The notes beneath the pieces were generated by a model. The model saw only the letters and a list, made by a program, of their open reading frames with translations. It was not told the origin of the DNA and did not search any database. Positions 12,400 through 24,126 of a stretch of 64,000 bases of DNA are shown here, piece by piece. Made by a program: the position numbers and the translations under genes. The DNA comes from Gigaspora rosea (Eukaryota; Glomeromycota; Glomeromycetes; Diversisporales; Gigasporaceae): contig QKWP01001730.1 of assembly GCA_003550325.1 (NCBI GenBank), positions 10,196 to 74,195 of the forward strand. The letters run 5' to 3'. Every line of letters starts with the position of its first letter. The first letter of the stretch is position 1.

Positions 12400-12760
12400 A
12401 ATAATATAAAATTTTATATTAAATTGTAAAATCTTGTGAAATATTGTAAAAACCTGTAAAAAAGCATAATTATGTGAATATATATATCTTTTATTTATTT
12501 TAAATTTGTAAAAATTTACAAAATATTGCGAAATATTGTGAAAACATCACAAAATATATGAAAATTATCTCTTGCAACCCCAAAGAAGAAGTAATTAAAT
12601 AGAGGTTTGCTTTTTTTTATTTGGTCTATTTCACAGTATTTCGCAAAATAAATTTTATAATATTTATAATCATTTTCAAAATATTCTACTTTAATCATAA
12701 GAATTTTTGAAATATTACAGGCTGTAATAACTTTTGTAAGTTTACATTTATATAATTTGC
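12400..12760 (-). repeat. Dispersed repeat, CpG-depleted copy
   Basis: On the minus strand this matches 36180-36585 over most of its length, for example 'ttttgtgatgttttc' and 'catgcttttttacag' (in this copy 'tatgcttttttacag'). Where the 36 kb copy has TTCGCA this copy commonly has TTCACA or TTTACA, consistent with CpG decay. The 60-codon ORF at 12516-12698 has no known domain. Confidence 0.65.
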
Positions 12761-12933
12761 TAATATTATTATAAAAGCAAAATCCCTTTTAAAATTGTGC
12801 TTTTATAAAATTTTATAACACTTTAAAGTTTAGAAACATAGAAATTATGTTGAGTATAGACTTCTAACACATATAAATATTTATTGGCACGTATTTATTC
12901 CAGACACTACTAAAACATGTTGTTTATAGCAAA

Positions 12934-13453
12934 GGGGGCATCCATAAATAACGTTATGTTTGAGGGGGGTCCCCAAAATATAACGATTTTCCACTATGTA
13001 GGGGGGGACCCCCAATTTAACACAATTTTTTTTATTAAAATTTTTCTAAAACTTGATCCAGTAGTCCGAATTGGATGATTTTGGTACCATTCGATGCGTC
13101 TCGAGGAGAGGATTCGAATGGTACCAATTTCATTTGATTTGGATCACTGGGTCACGTTTTATTAACGAAATACTATTGGTTATTATGTTTTCTTATAAAA
13201 TTACTATAAAATCAATAGTATTTCGTTAATAAAACGTGATCCAGTAATCCAAATAAAATAATTTTGATACCATTGGATTCATCTCATAGAGACGAATCGA
13301 ATGGTACCAAAATCATCCAGATTGGACTACTGGATCATAATATTTTCAAGTTTTTGTAAAATTTTATATATAAACATACGGATTTTGAAAAAATTTTTTA
13401 TATAGTCCAGCGCTACTATGAGGGGGTACATAACGTTATTTATGGATGCCCCC
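12934..13453. mobile_element. MITE with GGGGGCATCC ends
   Basis: The TIRs GGGGGCATCCATAAATAACG are exact at both ends, with AAA on each side (12931-12933 and 13454-13456). A second G-run, 'gaggggggtccccaaaa', follows inside. The 520 bp interior is itself an inverted repeat of two hairpin modules (13054-13153 and 13236-13337) separated by 'aatactattggttattatg'. No coding capacity. Confidence 0.75.
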
Positions 13454-13703
13454 AAATGACTGATCTTAAATAAATCTAACTAATCAAATCATTTAAATGC
13501 ACAGATGGATGAACAGATATTAAAATTTTAGTAATATAGATATCAGATATACCGTAGTGATTAATATAAACTTAGCATATTTTCCCATAATGGTCATAGA
13601 TTTATGTAATATGTATCTAATCTAGAAATTTTCAACAAAAAAAACAATTTTATATAAACCAATTTTTCTGAGTAGGTGTTATGCGTACAAACTCTATCTA
13701 AAG

Positions 13704-14378
13704 CACTGTTATAGGATGTATACCTTTTAGCTCTCGAAGAAAATTGAGCATTGCGTCTTGACGAATTTACCTTCTTATATTTATAGCAAGAGTTTGCAAG
13801 ATATTAAAATATAAACCAATGCACCTCGACAGCTTTACCTTATCCTCCTCTTGTATTTATAGTATAAAATACGAACTCTAGCTTAACCCTGGGTAATTGA
13901 GTTTTTCATCTTATAACTAGTTACTATACACTCGAGCAGTGTTGTCATGGGACAGTTTTGAACAGTAGTTTGGACAATTTTGCACAATTTTGAACAATTA
14001 AATAAAGTAAAATTACTTAAAATTTTATTAAGACAATCTATTTAATTTTAACTGGAATATGTTCAGCACCTCAAAAAATATATAATCATATATTTTTTAG
14101 ACAAATTTAATAATTATCAAAGCCTATATAAGCTTTGGACAATCTTGGATGTTTGGACAATCTTGGATGTTTGGACATTTTGGATGTAGACAAGGCCAAA
14201 AAAGGCCTTGGGCAGCCAAAATGTACAATACTGCACTTGGGTGCACAGGTTGCTATGGTAAATAGTTATACTGTTATAGGATGCATACCTTCTAGCTCTC
14301 GAAGTAATTGAGCATTGCGCCTTAACCAATTTACCCTCTCTTGTATTTATGGCAAGAGTTTGCAAAATATTAAAACGT
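13704..14378. repeat. Direct duplication (~110 bp) around a hAT MITE
   Basis: The sequence 'ctgttataggatgtatacct' with the following ~90 bases at 13704-13816 is repeated at 14269-14378 at roughly 90% identity, including 'ctctcgaag' and 'gcaagagtttgcaa'. A third partial unit ('ctcctcttgtatttat') lies near 13848-13875. The hAT element at 13937-14233 sits between the copies. Confidence 0.65.
13937..14233. mobile_element. hAT-type MITE (copy 2)
   Basis: Inverted copy of the element at 7786-8064, with ends CAGTGTTGTCATGGGACAG and ...TGTACAATACTG. The flanking 8 bp repeats CACTCGAG (13929-13936) and CACTTGGG (14234-14241) match at 6 of 8. The minus-strand ORF at 14117-14365 overlaps it and is not a gene. 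Confidence 0.75.
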
Positions 14379-14379
14379 A

Positions 14380-14926
14380 AAAATTTTTTTTAAGGTTTTG
14401 GTGTTATAGTCGTTATATATAAAATTCTGGCACTATGTAAGCACCCTAAAGTTTTAAGACTTTGATATTGCTAGCTCAATTCTAGCAAGGGTTTCCATTT
14501 TTCTAGTGCCTGAGTCGTTTGAATTCTTAGTCTTAAGATATTTATTTTGGTTGTTCGATTTAATAATAATCAATTCTTGTAATCTTTTTTTTTAGGTCCA
14601 GAGTTACTCTGAGACAAATGTTTTAGACATCGTATATGACGAAATAAAGTAAGAATGCTTTCAAATTTTAAATAATTATAAAATATGAATATAATTACTA
14701 GCGAAATGAGCTAGTGATACCTGACAAAATAATGAAACCTGACAAAACCATAAGTTTCGTCATTGACAAAACTTAACAAAACTTATAGTTTCGTCATTTG
14801 TCAAGGCAAAATTAGTTTTACTAGGCATCTATAGACTGAGCACAAGTTTTCTTTTGGTTATATACAGTATCAACGATACAAGATGTGAGTTTTTGTATAC
14901 ATTTACCAAAGCTCAAGGTACCAAAC
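14380..14926. other. No feature seen
   Basis: AT-rich sequence between the direct duplication and the retroposon. It contains 'cctgacaaaa' words in tandem near 14720-14790 and no credible ORF. Confidence 0.35.
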
Positions 14927-14938
14927 TGTAAAAATTTT

Positions 14939-16242
14939 TTTTTATTTTTTTATTTTTTTTTTAATGTTAAGGCGAGGTCATGCCTCTGGGCTTTATTGAG
15001 GGTATATTAATTGTTACAATATATTGCTTACAATTATTATACTATCTACTAAGTACTGAGACTTGGACTATCTTATCTATAACCTAATTCTACCAGAGCC
15101 TACCATACTCCCATTTATATAGCTAGCCTGGTTTTTGGACTTCCCTTTTCCCCAACCAACTGTTAGTATTTACATGTCCACCACTTTACTCACATTTCCT
15201 AATATCGTTACTTCTAATTTGGTGTATGTAATTCCAGGTAGGTGCTTTCTGCTTCCAAATTGGTGTATCTAGTTCCTTACTAGCGTACTTCTTGGGAGTT
15301 CATATCTTAAGCTATGCAGCTGACTCTACCACATTGGGTAAGTATCTCAAGCCTGCATGCTGCCGCAACTAGGCGATTTTCCTGCGACTTGGGGACCAGA
15401 ATTTGGCGTTCTGAATTCGAAAATATGTGAACGACTGTACTCCTCGCTATGGTGATGAGTACCCAGGCATGTTTCGCCAAAGCTTCCAGCCCCTGATATA
15501 GTTGGATGGCATCATGAGGCTCGGCCAACCTGATCTACTATTACATGCACTTATACTAGCTATACCTGTTACTGGTAGTCCCAGATCCTCTTAACGTCCT
15601 AAGACCCCCATATGGGTGCACCCAGAGCTCCGTTGGGCTTTGACATATACACGGCTCCATGTTTCTACTTCTTGTTGGTCAGTCAGTTCTGTTTGCCCTT
15701 GTAGGGTTTATTCTGATCCCCAGTATTCACATCCAACACATTCAACTTTATACTGATCCCTCCCAAACTACCAAGCCAGTTGGCCCGGAAGGATTGGTCT
15801 ACCTGGCTTTATGTGCCGACGGTCTCCCTTTCCTTGGTACCTACTTTCGAAACATAGGTCGTTTTTCTCCGGTACAACTCCGGCAGCCAGGTTGGTGTCC
15901 CCTTTTGCCATAGGGTATATTCCATTTAGTTCTTTGGTTTCCAATTGTGGGGGCTTCTGTAGCGCCATAGAAGGATCTTCCTTACCTCCCTACTCGGGGC
16001 TTGCCAAACAGGTTTCAATTGTTCTGGTCCCTTGGATTTGTCTATGTAACTTACACAACTGCGCTGATGCTCCCATTCAAGATGGTAGTACCAAGGTTAT
16101 AGATAATATACCCGACCAATCGATGAACAAATGTTACCATAACACAGGCCTATTTTCCAATTCGTCTCCAGTGAGATTTGAACTCTAGACCTGCTGCTTG
16201 GAGGTGACAACCAGATAGTTTTTTTATGTCGCCACACCCTTT
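14939..16242 (-). mobile_element. tRNA-headed retroposon (SINE-like, 1.3 kb)
   Basis: The element lies on the minus strand between 12 bp target duplications TGTAAAAATTTT (14927-14938 and 16243-16254). Its 5' part near 16173-16185 reads GAGTTCAAATCTC on the minus strand, a good match to a tRNA B box (T-arm). Its 3' end is an A-rich tail (T-rich at 14939-14965 on the plus strand). The body is GC-richer than its surroundings. It contains open frames of 66-73 codons (minus 15307-15528 and 15768-15968) with no domain I recognise. It is long for a SINE, so a composite or a truncated LINE with a tRNA-like head is possible. Confidence 0.65.
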
Positions 16243-16329
16243 TGTAAAAATTTTCAATAAGAGTGAAATTGATAAAATATTAATTATTTGTCATTGATAG
16301 ATAATAGATTTTTTTTGTTAAATTTTTTA

Positions 16330-16565
16330 AAAATATGGTGCTATTAAATTTTTTTGAAAAATGATGCTATTAAATTTTTTGAAAAATGATGCTATTAAAT
16401 TTTTTGAAAAATGATGCTATTAAATTTTTTTGAAAAATAACGCTATTAAATTTTTTTAAAAAATAACGCAATTAAAAATAATACTATTAAATTTTTTTGA
16501 AAAATGATACTATTAAATTTTTTGAAAAATAATGCTAATTAATTTTTTTAAAAAACGATGCTAAC
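16330..16565. repeat. Minisatellite, ~27 bp unit
   Basis: About nine tandem copies of 'gatgctattaaatttttt' followed by 'gaaaaat', degenerating to the right. It starts about 75 bp after the retroposon's distal target repeat. Confidence 0.85.
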
Positions 16566-16599
16566 AATTATTGGTAAATTATTATTAGAAATAATTTAT

Positions 16600-16927
16600 A
16601 CATCGCACGTGCGATGTTGTCCCACCTGCTGTAGATCATAAAATCAGGTGTAACGTAAAATCAAAACAATTAAACTAACACATTTTTTTATTGGATAGGG
16701 TTAGGGTGAGGTATAGATTGTGTATGGGCGAGAGGGGTTTTTATAGTAAAATTTTGCAAGGAATTTTTTTTGTTAGAATTCTAAGAGTAGTTTCATATAC
16801 TCAATTTTAAGTTATAGACGATTTTTGACAAAACGAACGTTTGGTTTGAATTTTTTGATCATGTAACATTACACCTGATCTTGAAATTTGATTGGGAGAG
16901 CGACATATAAGGCGCATCACATGGGGC
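16600..16927. mobile_element. MITE with telomere-like centre, second copy
   Basis: Inverted segments 'atcaggtgtaacgt' (16643) and 'attacacctgatc' (16868). The interior has 'agggttagggtgagg' and 'tttttttgttagaatt'. The right end 'gcgcatcacatggggc' resembles the right end of the element at 10676-10891. The left end begins with the perfect palindrome ACATCGCACGTGCGATGT (16601-16618). Confidence 0.55.
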
Positions 16928-17682
16928 AATGAATAAATTTACTCTTATTATTATATCTACAATTAAAATTCAACAGATAAATTCAAATATTTATAGCATA
17001 CCTTTTCATCAAACTAATATCTTTTTAGCGTTGTATATTGTGACTTGATAGTAAGAGATATAACATTTTATTTGAATTCGAATTCGAGCAAATAATGCTA
17101 GCTCAAGTACCAGTCAAGTACCCATATTTCGTAATAATGCTTATGAGCATTTAGAACAATATAAACTTAATTTGGGCCAAATTTTGGCTGCATGTTAACT
17201 ATTTAAGGTTTTGATGTAAAAAAAATAGTTTTTTTTATCTGTTTAGCAAATAGATTTATTTAAAATATTATTAATTATTTTTATCAATCAAACTGAACTT
17301 ACCCTATTATTGACGGATTTCACAGATCTTCTATCGGGTAGTAAAATGATAGCTTGAACTTTCCTGTGATTCTCACTGGAATTATTATATTTTGTTTGGT
17401 CTTTTTTTTCTAATTAGAAATGCTTTGGGTATGTAAGGTAGTTATACAAAATAGTAGCAAATGGTAAGAAAATAGTAATCTTCGTGAAGGTTCTGGTTTG
17501 AAAATTAACCTTTTTTGTTAGATTATTTTAAACAAATTAGAAAAAATTCTTTTCGTTTTTTTAATAAATAGATTTCTAATAGAATTAGATTTAAATTTAA
17601 ATTTAAATATTGATTTAGATTGAATACAAAATATCTCCCCACCCACCCTCTATGTGAACTTATGTTGTTTAAATATTAAAAA

Positions 17683-18480
17683 AAAATACCGTACTAAAAA
17701 ATTGATACTAGAAAAATACCAAAATCAGATACTAAAAAAGGCAGATATTATGAAATTTGAAATGGCTAAAAAATTCTAATACTAATCTGACTAGATGATT
17801 TCATAAGAATGTCAATATTTATAAAAAAAGATATTCATAAATCATTAAAATTCAGATTAGCGATTTATATAAATATATTAAAAATTTTAACCGTTATATA
17901 ACTGTTATATAATACCACCTACTTGAACTTATATTCTTATCAATTAAGGGTATAGTATAATACAATATAAATATAAATGACAAATTATTTGTTGTACATA
18001 CAAAAATCAGCAGTTTATATAAACAATTTTAAAAATTAAATTAAATTAGTCGAAAACAATATAAAAAATTGATTTTTAATCTTTTGTAAATATAAGCAAG
18101 AATATTTCAATATATTTTTTCAATTTTTCAATACTATAAAATTTGCGAGGAGTTGTTAATGTTTACGAGGAGATCTACAGAAATAATGAATTCTTATTGG
18201 ATAGAATCGATGTAAATCATATGATATCATATGATTTGCAGGATTTGCAACATGATTACTATTAAAAATGATCTATGTTACACTCTATCTTTAAAGTTTA
18301 TTAATGATTAATATACTATTCTAAAAAAATCGAGTACTAAAAATACCAAAACCAGTTACTAAAAAAGGCAAATATTACAAAATTTAAAACGCACTAAAAA
18401 TCTTTCTGATAATATAATTAGCCTGATTTGATGATTTTATAAAAATATCAAAAAAAATATTTAAACAAAATAGTTTTTGC
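17683..18480. repeat. Diverged direct repeat pair
   Basis: 'aaaaataccaaaatcagata' with 'ctaaaaaaggcagatatta' at 17683-17850 recurs at 18318-18480 as 'aaaataccaaaaccagtta' and 'ctaaaaaaggcaaatatta'. The spacer is AT-rich. No gene is visible. Confidence 0.5.
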
Positions 18481-19179
18481 ACAAGAATTTTTTTAAAATA
18501 CCCTACTAGAAATTAAAACATTACAGTAAAGGTAAAATAAAATTGAAAATTGAAACTCATATTAGTAATAACTATATCAGAATTTTTAGTTATTTTAAAT
18601 TTTGTAAAGTTTTGTCTTTTTTTAATTATTCAATTTAAAATTTTTAATATTAGTACTTGATTTTTTAACAATGAATGAATGCAAATATTTATAAATATTA
18701 CAAATTCACTATGCACCAAAAAAAATTTGTAATGCAATTTTTATTAAATTGAATTATAATGATTTTATAAAAAGCTAATTTTTGTTTTCTCTTTTATTTT
18801 AGAAAGAAAAAAACTGATTATAATTAATTTGTTCATAGAATAAACCTAAATAAATATAATAAAAAAATATTTTGTATATCAAAAATTTTGAAATTGGAAA
18901 ATAAAATGGGAGTATTTAAAGACTTCCATAAATAACTAAAGGATTATTATTTCAAATTTATCAAAAAAATGGAATAAAGTTAATACAAAACTCATTTGAA
19001 AATGATATATTATTTATTTCTGTCAAAATTATAAATTTTAAATAATTAAAATTAAAACCAAAGAATCTTATTTATTTTTTTGATTTATAATTAATATTAA
19101 AATACTATTTATTTTCAAAATATGCACTTATAAACAAAGTTAACTTTTATTTATGAGTGCATTTTTTATTTTTAATATG
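18481..19179. other. No feature seen
   Basis: AT-rich sequence. A small inverted pair 'tgcacttataaa' / 'tttatgagtgca' lies at 19122-19162. Confidence 0.35.
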
Positions 19180-19517
19180 GTCCAGTGCATAAAGATTTGT
19201 ACCTCAAAAAGTTTTATAATTTTAACTCTTAGTAAAAGTTTTATATTTTTGATTAATTATTAAAAATTTTTTAATATCAAATAAAATAGGTTTTAATCTA
19301 ACTTATTATATTATTTTTATTGTTTTAACATTGTTTTATTTTAGTAATTTTGTATGTACAATTTGCTGTATTCAAGAAAAAAAAGAAATAATTTTTTAAA
19401 AAAAAAGATATTTTAATAGATGATTCTCCAGTCAACTGGTTTAAAAATTTTTTTTTTATATATAAATTTTACTATAAGTGTGAATGCACAGCGTCTCTAT
19501 CTAAAACTTTTTTTTAT

Positions 19518-19822
19518 ACTAAGTTAATCACCTTTCTGGCTTAAGAGACTTTTGTAAAGCTCATTAAAACGCATCTAATGGTGGTTAGAGCGTCAAAATC
19601 AGCTTGGTGAATACCAAGATATCTTTAAAAAACCTTTCTTTTACTATATAAATTTCTTTATAAACAATACTATTGTTTGCAAAGAAATTTACATAGTAAA
19701 AGAAAGGTTTTTTAAAGATATCTTGGTATTCACCAAGCCGATTTTGACGCTCTAACCACCATTAGATGCGTTTTAATGAGCTTTACAAAAGTCTCTTAAG
19801 CCAGAAAGGTGATTAACTTAGT
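19518..19822. repeat. Near-perfect palindrome with ~150 bp arms
   Basis: The left arm starts 'actaagttaatcacctttct' and the right arm ends with its complement at 19822. Only a few mismatches and a short loop around 'aacaatactattgtttg' separate the arms. The right arm ends exactly where the run of N begins. Confidence 0.9.
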
Positions 19823-20791
19823 NNNNNNNNNNNNNNNNNNNNNNNNNNNNNNNNNNNNNNNNNNNNNNNNNNNNNNNNNNNNNNNNNNNNNNNNNNNNNN
19901 NNNNNNNNNNNNNNNNNNNNNNNNNNNNNNNNNNNNNNNNNNNNNNNNNNNNNNNNNNNNNNNNNNNNNNNNNNNNNNNNNNNNNNNNNNNNNNNNNNNN
20001 NNNNNNNNNNNNNNNNNNNNNNNNNNNNNNNNNNNNNNNNNNNNNNNNNNNNNNNNNNNNNNNNNNNNNNNNNNNNNNNNNNNNNNNNNNNNNNNNNNNN
20101 NNNNNNNNNNNNNNNNNNNNNNNNNNNNNNNNNNNNNNNNNNNNNNNNNNNNNNNNNNNNNNNNNNNNNNNNNNNNNNNNNNNNNNNNNNNNNNNNNNNN
20201 NNNNNNNNNNNNNNNNNNNNNNNNNNNNNNNNNNNNNNNNNNNNNNNNNNNNNNNNNNNNNNNNNNNNNNNNNNNNNNNNNNNNNNNNNNNNNNNNNNNN
20301 NNNNNNNNNNNNNNNNNNNNNNNNNNNNNNNNNNNNNNNNNNNNNNNNNNNNNNNNNNNNNNNNNNNNNNNNNNNNNNNNNNNNNNNNNNNNNNNNNNNN
20401 NNNNNNNNNNNNNNNNNNNNNNNNNNNNNNNNNNNNNNNNNNNNNNNNNNNNNNNNNNNNNNNNNNNNNNNNNNNNNNNNNNNNNNNNNNNNNNNNNNNN
20501 NNNNNNNNNNNNNNNNNNNNNNNNNNNNNNNNNNNNNNNNNNNNNNNNNNNNNNNNNNNNNNNNNNNNNNNNNNNNNNNNNNNNNNNNNNNNNNNNNNNN
20601 NNNNNNNNNNNNNNNNNNNNNNNNNNNNNNNNNNNNNNNNNNNNNNNNNNNNNNNNNNNNNNNNNNNNNNNNNNNNNNNNNNNNNNNNNNNNNNNNNNNN
20701 NNNNNNNNNNNNNNNNNNNNNNNNNNNNNNNNNNNNNNNNNNNNNNNNNNNNNNNNNNNNNNNNNNNNNNNNNNNNNNNNNNNNNNNNNNN
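19823..20791. other. Assembly gap (969 N)
   Basis: Unknown bases. The open frame spanning it is an artefact of the Ns. Confidence 0.99.
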
Positions 20792-21277
20792 ATAAATTAC
20801 TATAGATTACTATAGTAAATTATATAGTAAATATTGTTAAAAAAAGTTACTATTAATAAATTTTTTTATTTTATCAATAAAATAATCAAAATAATTTTAT
20901 TTTTATTAATCCGGTAACCTAATAAATATATTAAATTAAAAAAATCAAAAATTAATTTGTACAAAAAATATTTGAATCAGAGCTATTTGATGTACAAATC
21001 TTTATGCACTGGACTATATTAAATTAACTAAGTTATGTTTAATTTTATATGTTTAAAATAGAAAAGTTTATACTAGTAGCTTATGATAATAATAATTCTA
21101 ACACAAACTAACTTATCCTAACTAATTATTAAAATAGTAAACAAATTGGTATAAAATTTTTATAGTAATTTATAAAAACCATAATAATTTTAATACAAAC
21201 TTAATCTTAAAACATATTATCTGTTGGGTAGGTTTGTAACTAAATTTTTTAAGTAATTTATGATAAAAATTACAATA

Positions 21278-21603
21278 CAGTCAGACCTTTCTAAATGCAT
21301 CCCCTCTAAATGCATAACCCTTTAAATGCATATTAATTGTCTGGCCCATTGACGGGCTTAATAAATAAGTACATATTCTTTATTCTCATATGCATACTAT
21401 TTTTTTGGCTCATCTATATAAATCCCTCTATAAATGCATATCACATGACCACAGGCCAATCAAATTAGGACTACTTGTTATGATTTTGTATATCATATGA
21501 CTTGCTTGAGATAATTTTATTACATGATTTATAAAAATAAGTGTTCTCTAAATGCATACCTCAGAGCTGGTCCCGACGATATGCATTTAGAGAGGTCTGA
21601 CTG
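21278..21603. mobile_element. pogo/Tc1-type MITE
   Basis: TIR CAGTCAGACCTTTCTAAATG on the left and the complement of CAGTCAGACCTCTCTAAATG on the right. Perfect TA flanks (21276-21277 and 21604-21605). The unit 'ctaaatgcat' is repeated three times just inside the left end. 326 bp, no transposase. Confidence 0.85.
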
Positions 21604-21705
21604 TAATTTTAATTCATATTTTTTATTATTACCAAGTTTTGCATTAATTTTTTATATAAACACAATAGCTAATTCTATAATTATATATATATCATTGATT
21701 CTGTA

Positions 21706-22253
21706 TAGAGATGTGCCTTATGCATTATGCATGCTGCATTATGCAATGCATAATACTGCATAATGTAATACAAGACTTGTAAAATTTAAAAATGCACATA
21801 GAGATTATTATATAATTTTGATTCGATTAAAATTATATTTTTGCTTTTATTTTAACAATATTTTTTTAAATTAGAACTTATAAATTATACATATTCCTTT
21901 TCAATTTCCACAATAGTTTTTAGTAAACAAATTTCTTGACCAAACTTCAATTACTATATATTGTAGTATTCTGAGTTTGCTATTTAATATTTAATAGCTA
22001 AGTTACTATATTAGCAATACAACCTAACTTTACTACTTTTGAACTTTCTAATGACTTGTCCTTGCTAATTTCAGCAATTTGAAAGTGTGCTAATTATTAT
22101 ATACTACTATTATATGCATTAGTGTTATTCTTAATAAAAAACTAATAAAGTAAGTATATTATATAAAGATGCAGGATTGCATAATATATCATGCTACATA
22201 ATGTCGCATTATGCAATGCAAAGACAAAAAAAACCTGCATTCACACATCACTA
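21706..22253. mobile_element. hAT-type MITE with ATGC-rich subtermini
   Basis: Ends TAGAGATGTG and, on the other strand, TAGTGATGTG. Flanking 8 bp repeats ATTCTGTA (21698-21705) and GTTCTGTA (22254-22261) differ at one base. Clusters of 'attatgcaatgcataat' lie inside both ends. 548 bp. Confidence 0.75.
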
Positions 22254-22261
22254 GTTCTGTA

Positions 22262-23380
22262 ATAAATTTTTTATAGTAAAACTATATAAACCACAATAGC
22301 TAATTCATAATAATGAGTAAGTTTTGTAATAAAATTTTTTATAATAACTAATAATATTTTTAATGCAAATTGATTTACATCCTGCAGTTACTAAATAATA
22401 AGACATTTTTAAAACAAGATTTTTTTTAGTAATTCATAATAGAAATCACAATTTCAATCTAAATTAACAACCTTAATTATATATTATGTACAAGTAAGTT
22501 TATAACAAAATCTTTTATAGTAATAAATAATACTTTCAATACAACTAACTTACCTTTCATTGTTACTAGAATAATATGCAAATTTTTTAACTAAATTTTT
22601 ATAATACCCATAATAGATATCACAGCATTCTATTCCAATACAAACCATCTTCACCTTATTTACTTTATATCATTAGAATATCAAATATAATTTGTAAAAA
22701 AATTTTTTTCAAAAATATTTTTTGGCTTACTAGCATTCTTTTACTATATAATAGATCATATCTATTCTTTTTAATTGAAGTATCTAAAATAATTCATTTA
22801 TCTCTTTTTATTTTTTTATTTGTACTAATCTAACTTTTGCCAATATATTTAATTCAATAAATTAAGGTTATTTGAATTGATATAATAAATCCTGTTAATT
22901 TGAACCAAAATTCAAAATAAAACTCTTATGCTTTATTTAGTAGTATAAGTATTAGATTTTGAAAAATTATTTTAAAATATAGAATTTAAATTTTGGCCTT
23001 TACCAAGGATACCAATAGCATTTTATTTATACTTGTAGTAAATAAAATTATTTATAATGCAACTTAAATATTTTTAAATCTAAAATTATTTTATTTAATT
23101 AGCTATTACTTTCATACTTTCTATAATATAAAGCATAAAAGTTTTTAATACAAATTACTATATATTAAAAAACCTATGTGCAATAAAGAACCCAAGCCTT
23201 AGATCAAATTATGAGCAATCAACTCAAGTATTCTATCATACCAGATTCAACTACTAACACTAGTAATCACATACACATATCATTATATATATTTTTAATA
23301 TACACTTTATTTTAACCAATACCAATAACTTTTACGACACAAGATTATTACTAAATGCAACATAAAATCAAAAAACATTA
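22262..23380. other. AT-rich, no feature seen
   Basis: No ORF, TIR or array was recognised across this 1.1 kb. Confidence 0.45.
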
Positions 23381-23389
23381 CCATTTATA

Positions 23390-23681
23390 GGGGTAGGCTA
23401 AAGCCAGGTACATCACGAAATTACCCGATATATAACCCGGATCAGTCCGAACAAAACAAAGTGAGACGGCAAAGACAAAAACACGAAATATATAAAAAAT
23501 GGCTATCCAAACCGTCTTGTTTGACTAAGTAAAAGTGTCGGAAATGCGATTTTACTATATAAAAAACCACCTCCTAATCTAACCCTAACCCAACCCTAAC
23601 CCTAACCCTAACCCTAATTAACAAATCGGAAAAATCGGAAAAATCGGGTAATCTCGTGATGTACCTGGCTTTAGCCATCCC
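23390..23681. mobile_element. MULE-type MITE with 9 bp target duplication
   Basis: The TIR GGGGTAGGCTAAAGCCAGGT continues as 'acatcacgaaattacccgat', matched in inverted orientation at the right end. It is flanked by CCATTTATA on both sides (23381-23389 and 23682-23690); a 9 bp duplication is the Mutator hallmark. The centre holds a telomere-like run with several CCCTAA units (23579-23616). Confidence 0.85.
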
Positions 23682-23945
23682 CCATTTATATATATTATAT
23701 ATGCTAACATATATAATAAATATACATATTACTATTCATATCTTATATAAATACAAAACGTGGTACTGGAAAAGAATACTGGCTAGTTACACGATTTAAT
23801 TCTGTGATATTTTGCGGCGATTATTCTGCAGTTGATGCCAGTTAGATTCTAACAATGTTGATCAACAGATTGCATATTTGTAGCCAATAAGAAATAGAAT
23901 CTCTGATTTGATAAAGTTCGTTATCTCTAATAATAATTACAAAAC

Positions 23946-24126
23946 ATGATTAGATATTCTGCTGCCAAGACCGTGATTCATATCTACGTGCTCATTTCAA
24001 AAATACGCGCGAAGCTGCAAAGGCGCTCGCTGGCAAAAAACTATCTAAGGCTATTAAGTACAGTACCTGGAGGATGTGAACATAAGCAAGCTGTGGCAAG
24101 CTTTTGGTGTTACACAAGGTCAGACT
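23946..24126 (+). pseudogene. Ribosomal protein uL22 (RPL17) fragment
   Basis: The segment starts ATG with residues MIRYSA, as in eukaryotic RPL17 (MVRYS...). A one-base frame change later it reads LRAHFKNTREAAKALAGKK and then SKAIKY. This is the strongly conserved LRVHFKNTRE motif of uL22, which binds 23S/25S rRNA and lines the exit tunnel. A further frame change gives YLEDVNISK, and a shortened join leads to FGVTQG. The residues expected between those blocks (the QAVPFRR...GGVGR region) and the C-terminal half are missing. Residue identity comes from family knowledge. It is a dead partial copy lying 430 bases upstream of the C1-THF synthase start. No poly(A) tail clearly marks it as processed; an A-run lies at 24151-24163. 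Confidence 0.75.

Larger units (their letters stand above)
19180..21014. mobile_element. Tc1/mariner-like element, interior partly unassembled
   Basis: Both ends read inward as GTCCAGTGCATAAAGATTTG followed by TAC.TCAAA, a TIR of about 30 bp. The CAGTGCATAAAGATTTGTAC core resembles Tc1-type TIRs. Clean TA duplications are not evident. The interior holds a long palindrome (19518-19822) and a 969-base gap, so coding content is unknown. Confidence 0.55.

Noticed and set aside
16140-16205. Possible tRNA gene on the minus strand
   Set aside because: A B-box-like stretch is present but there is no complete cloverleaf or acceptor stem. It fits the head of a retroposon better.
19809-20795. 328-codon open frame
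   Set aside because: It consists of N bases of the assembly gap.
23579-23616. Telomere or chromosome end
   Set aside because: The CCCTAA run is short, internal, and lies in the centre of a MITE with clear target duplications.
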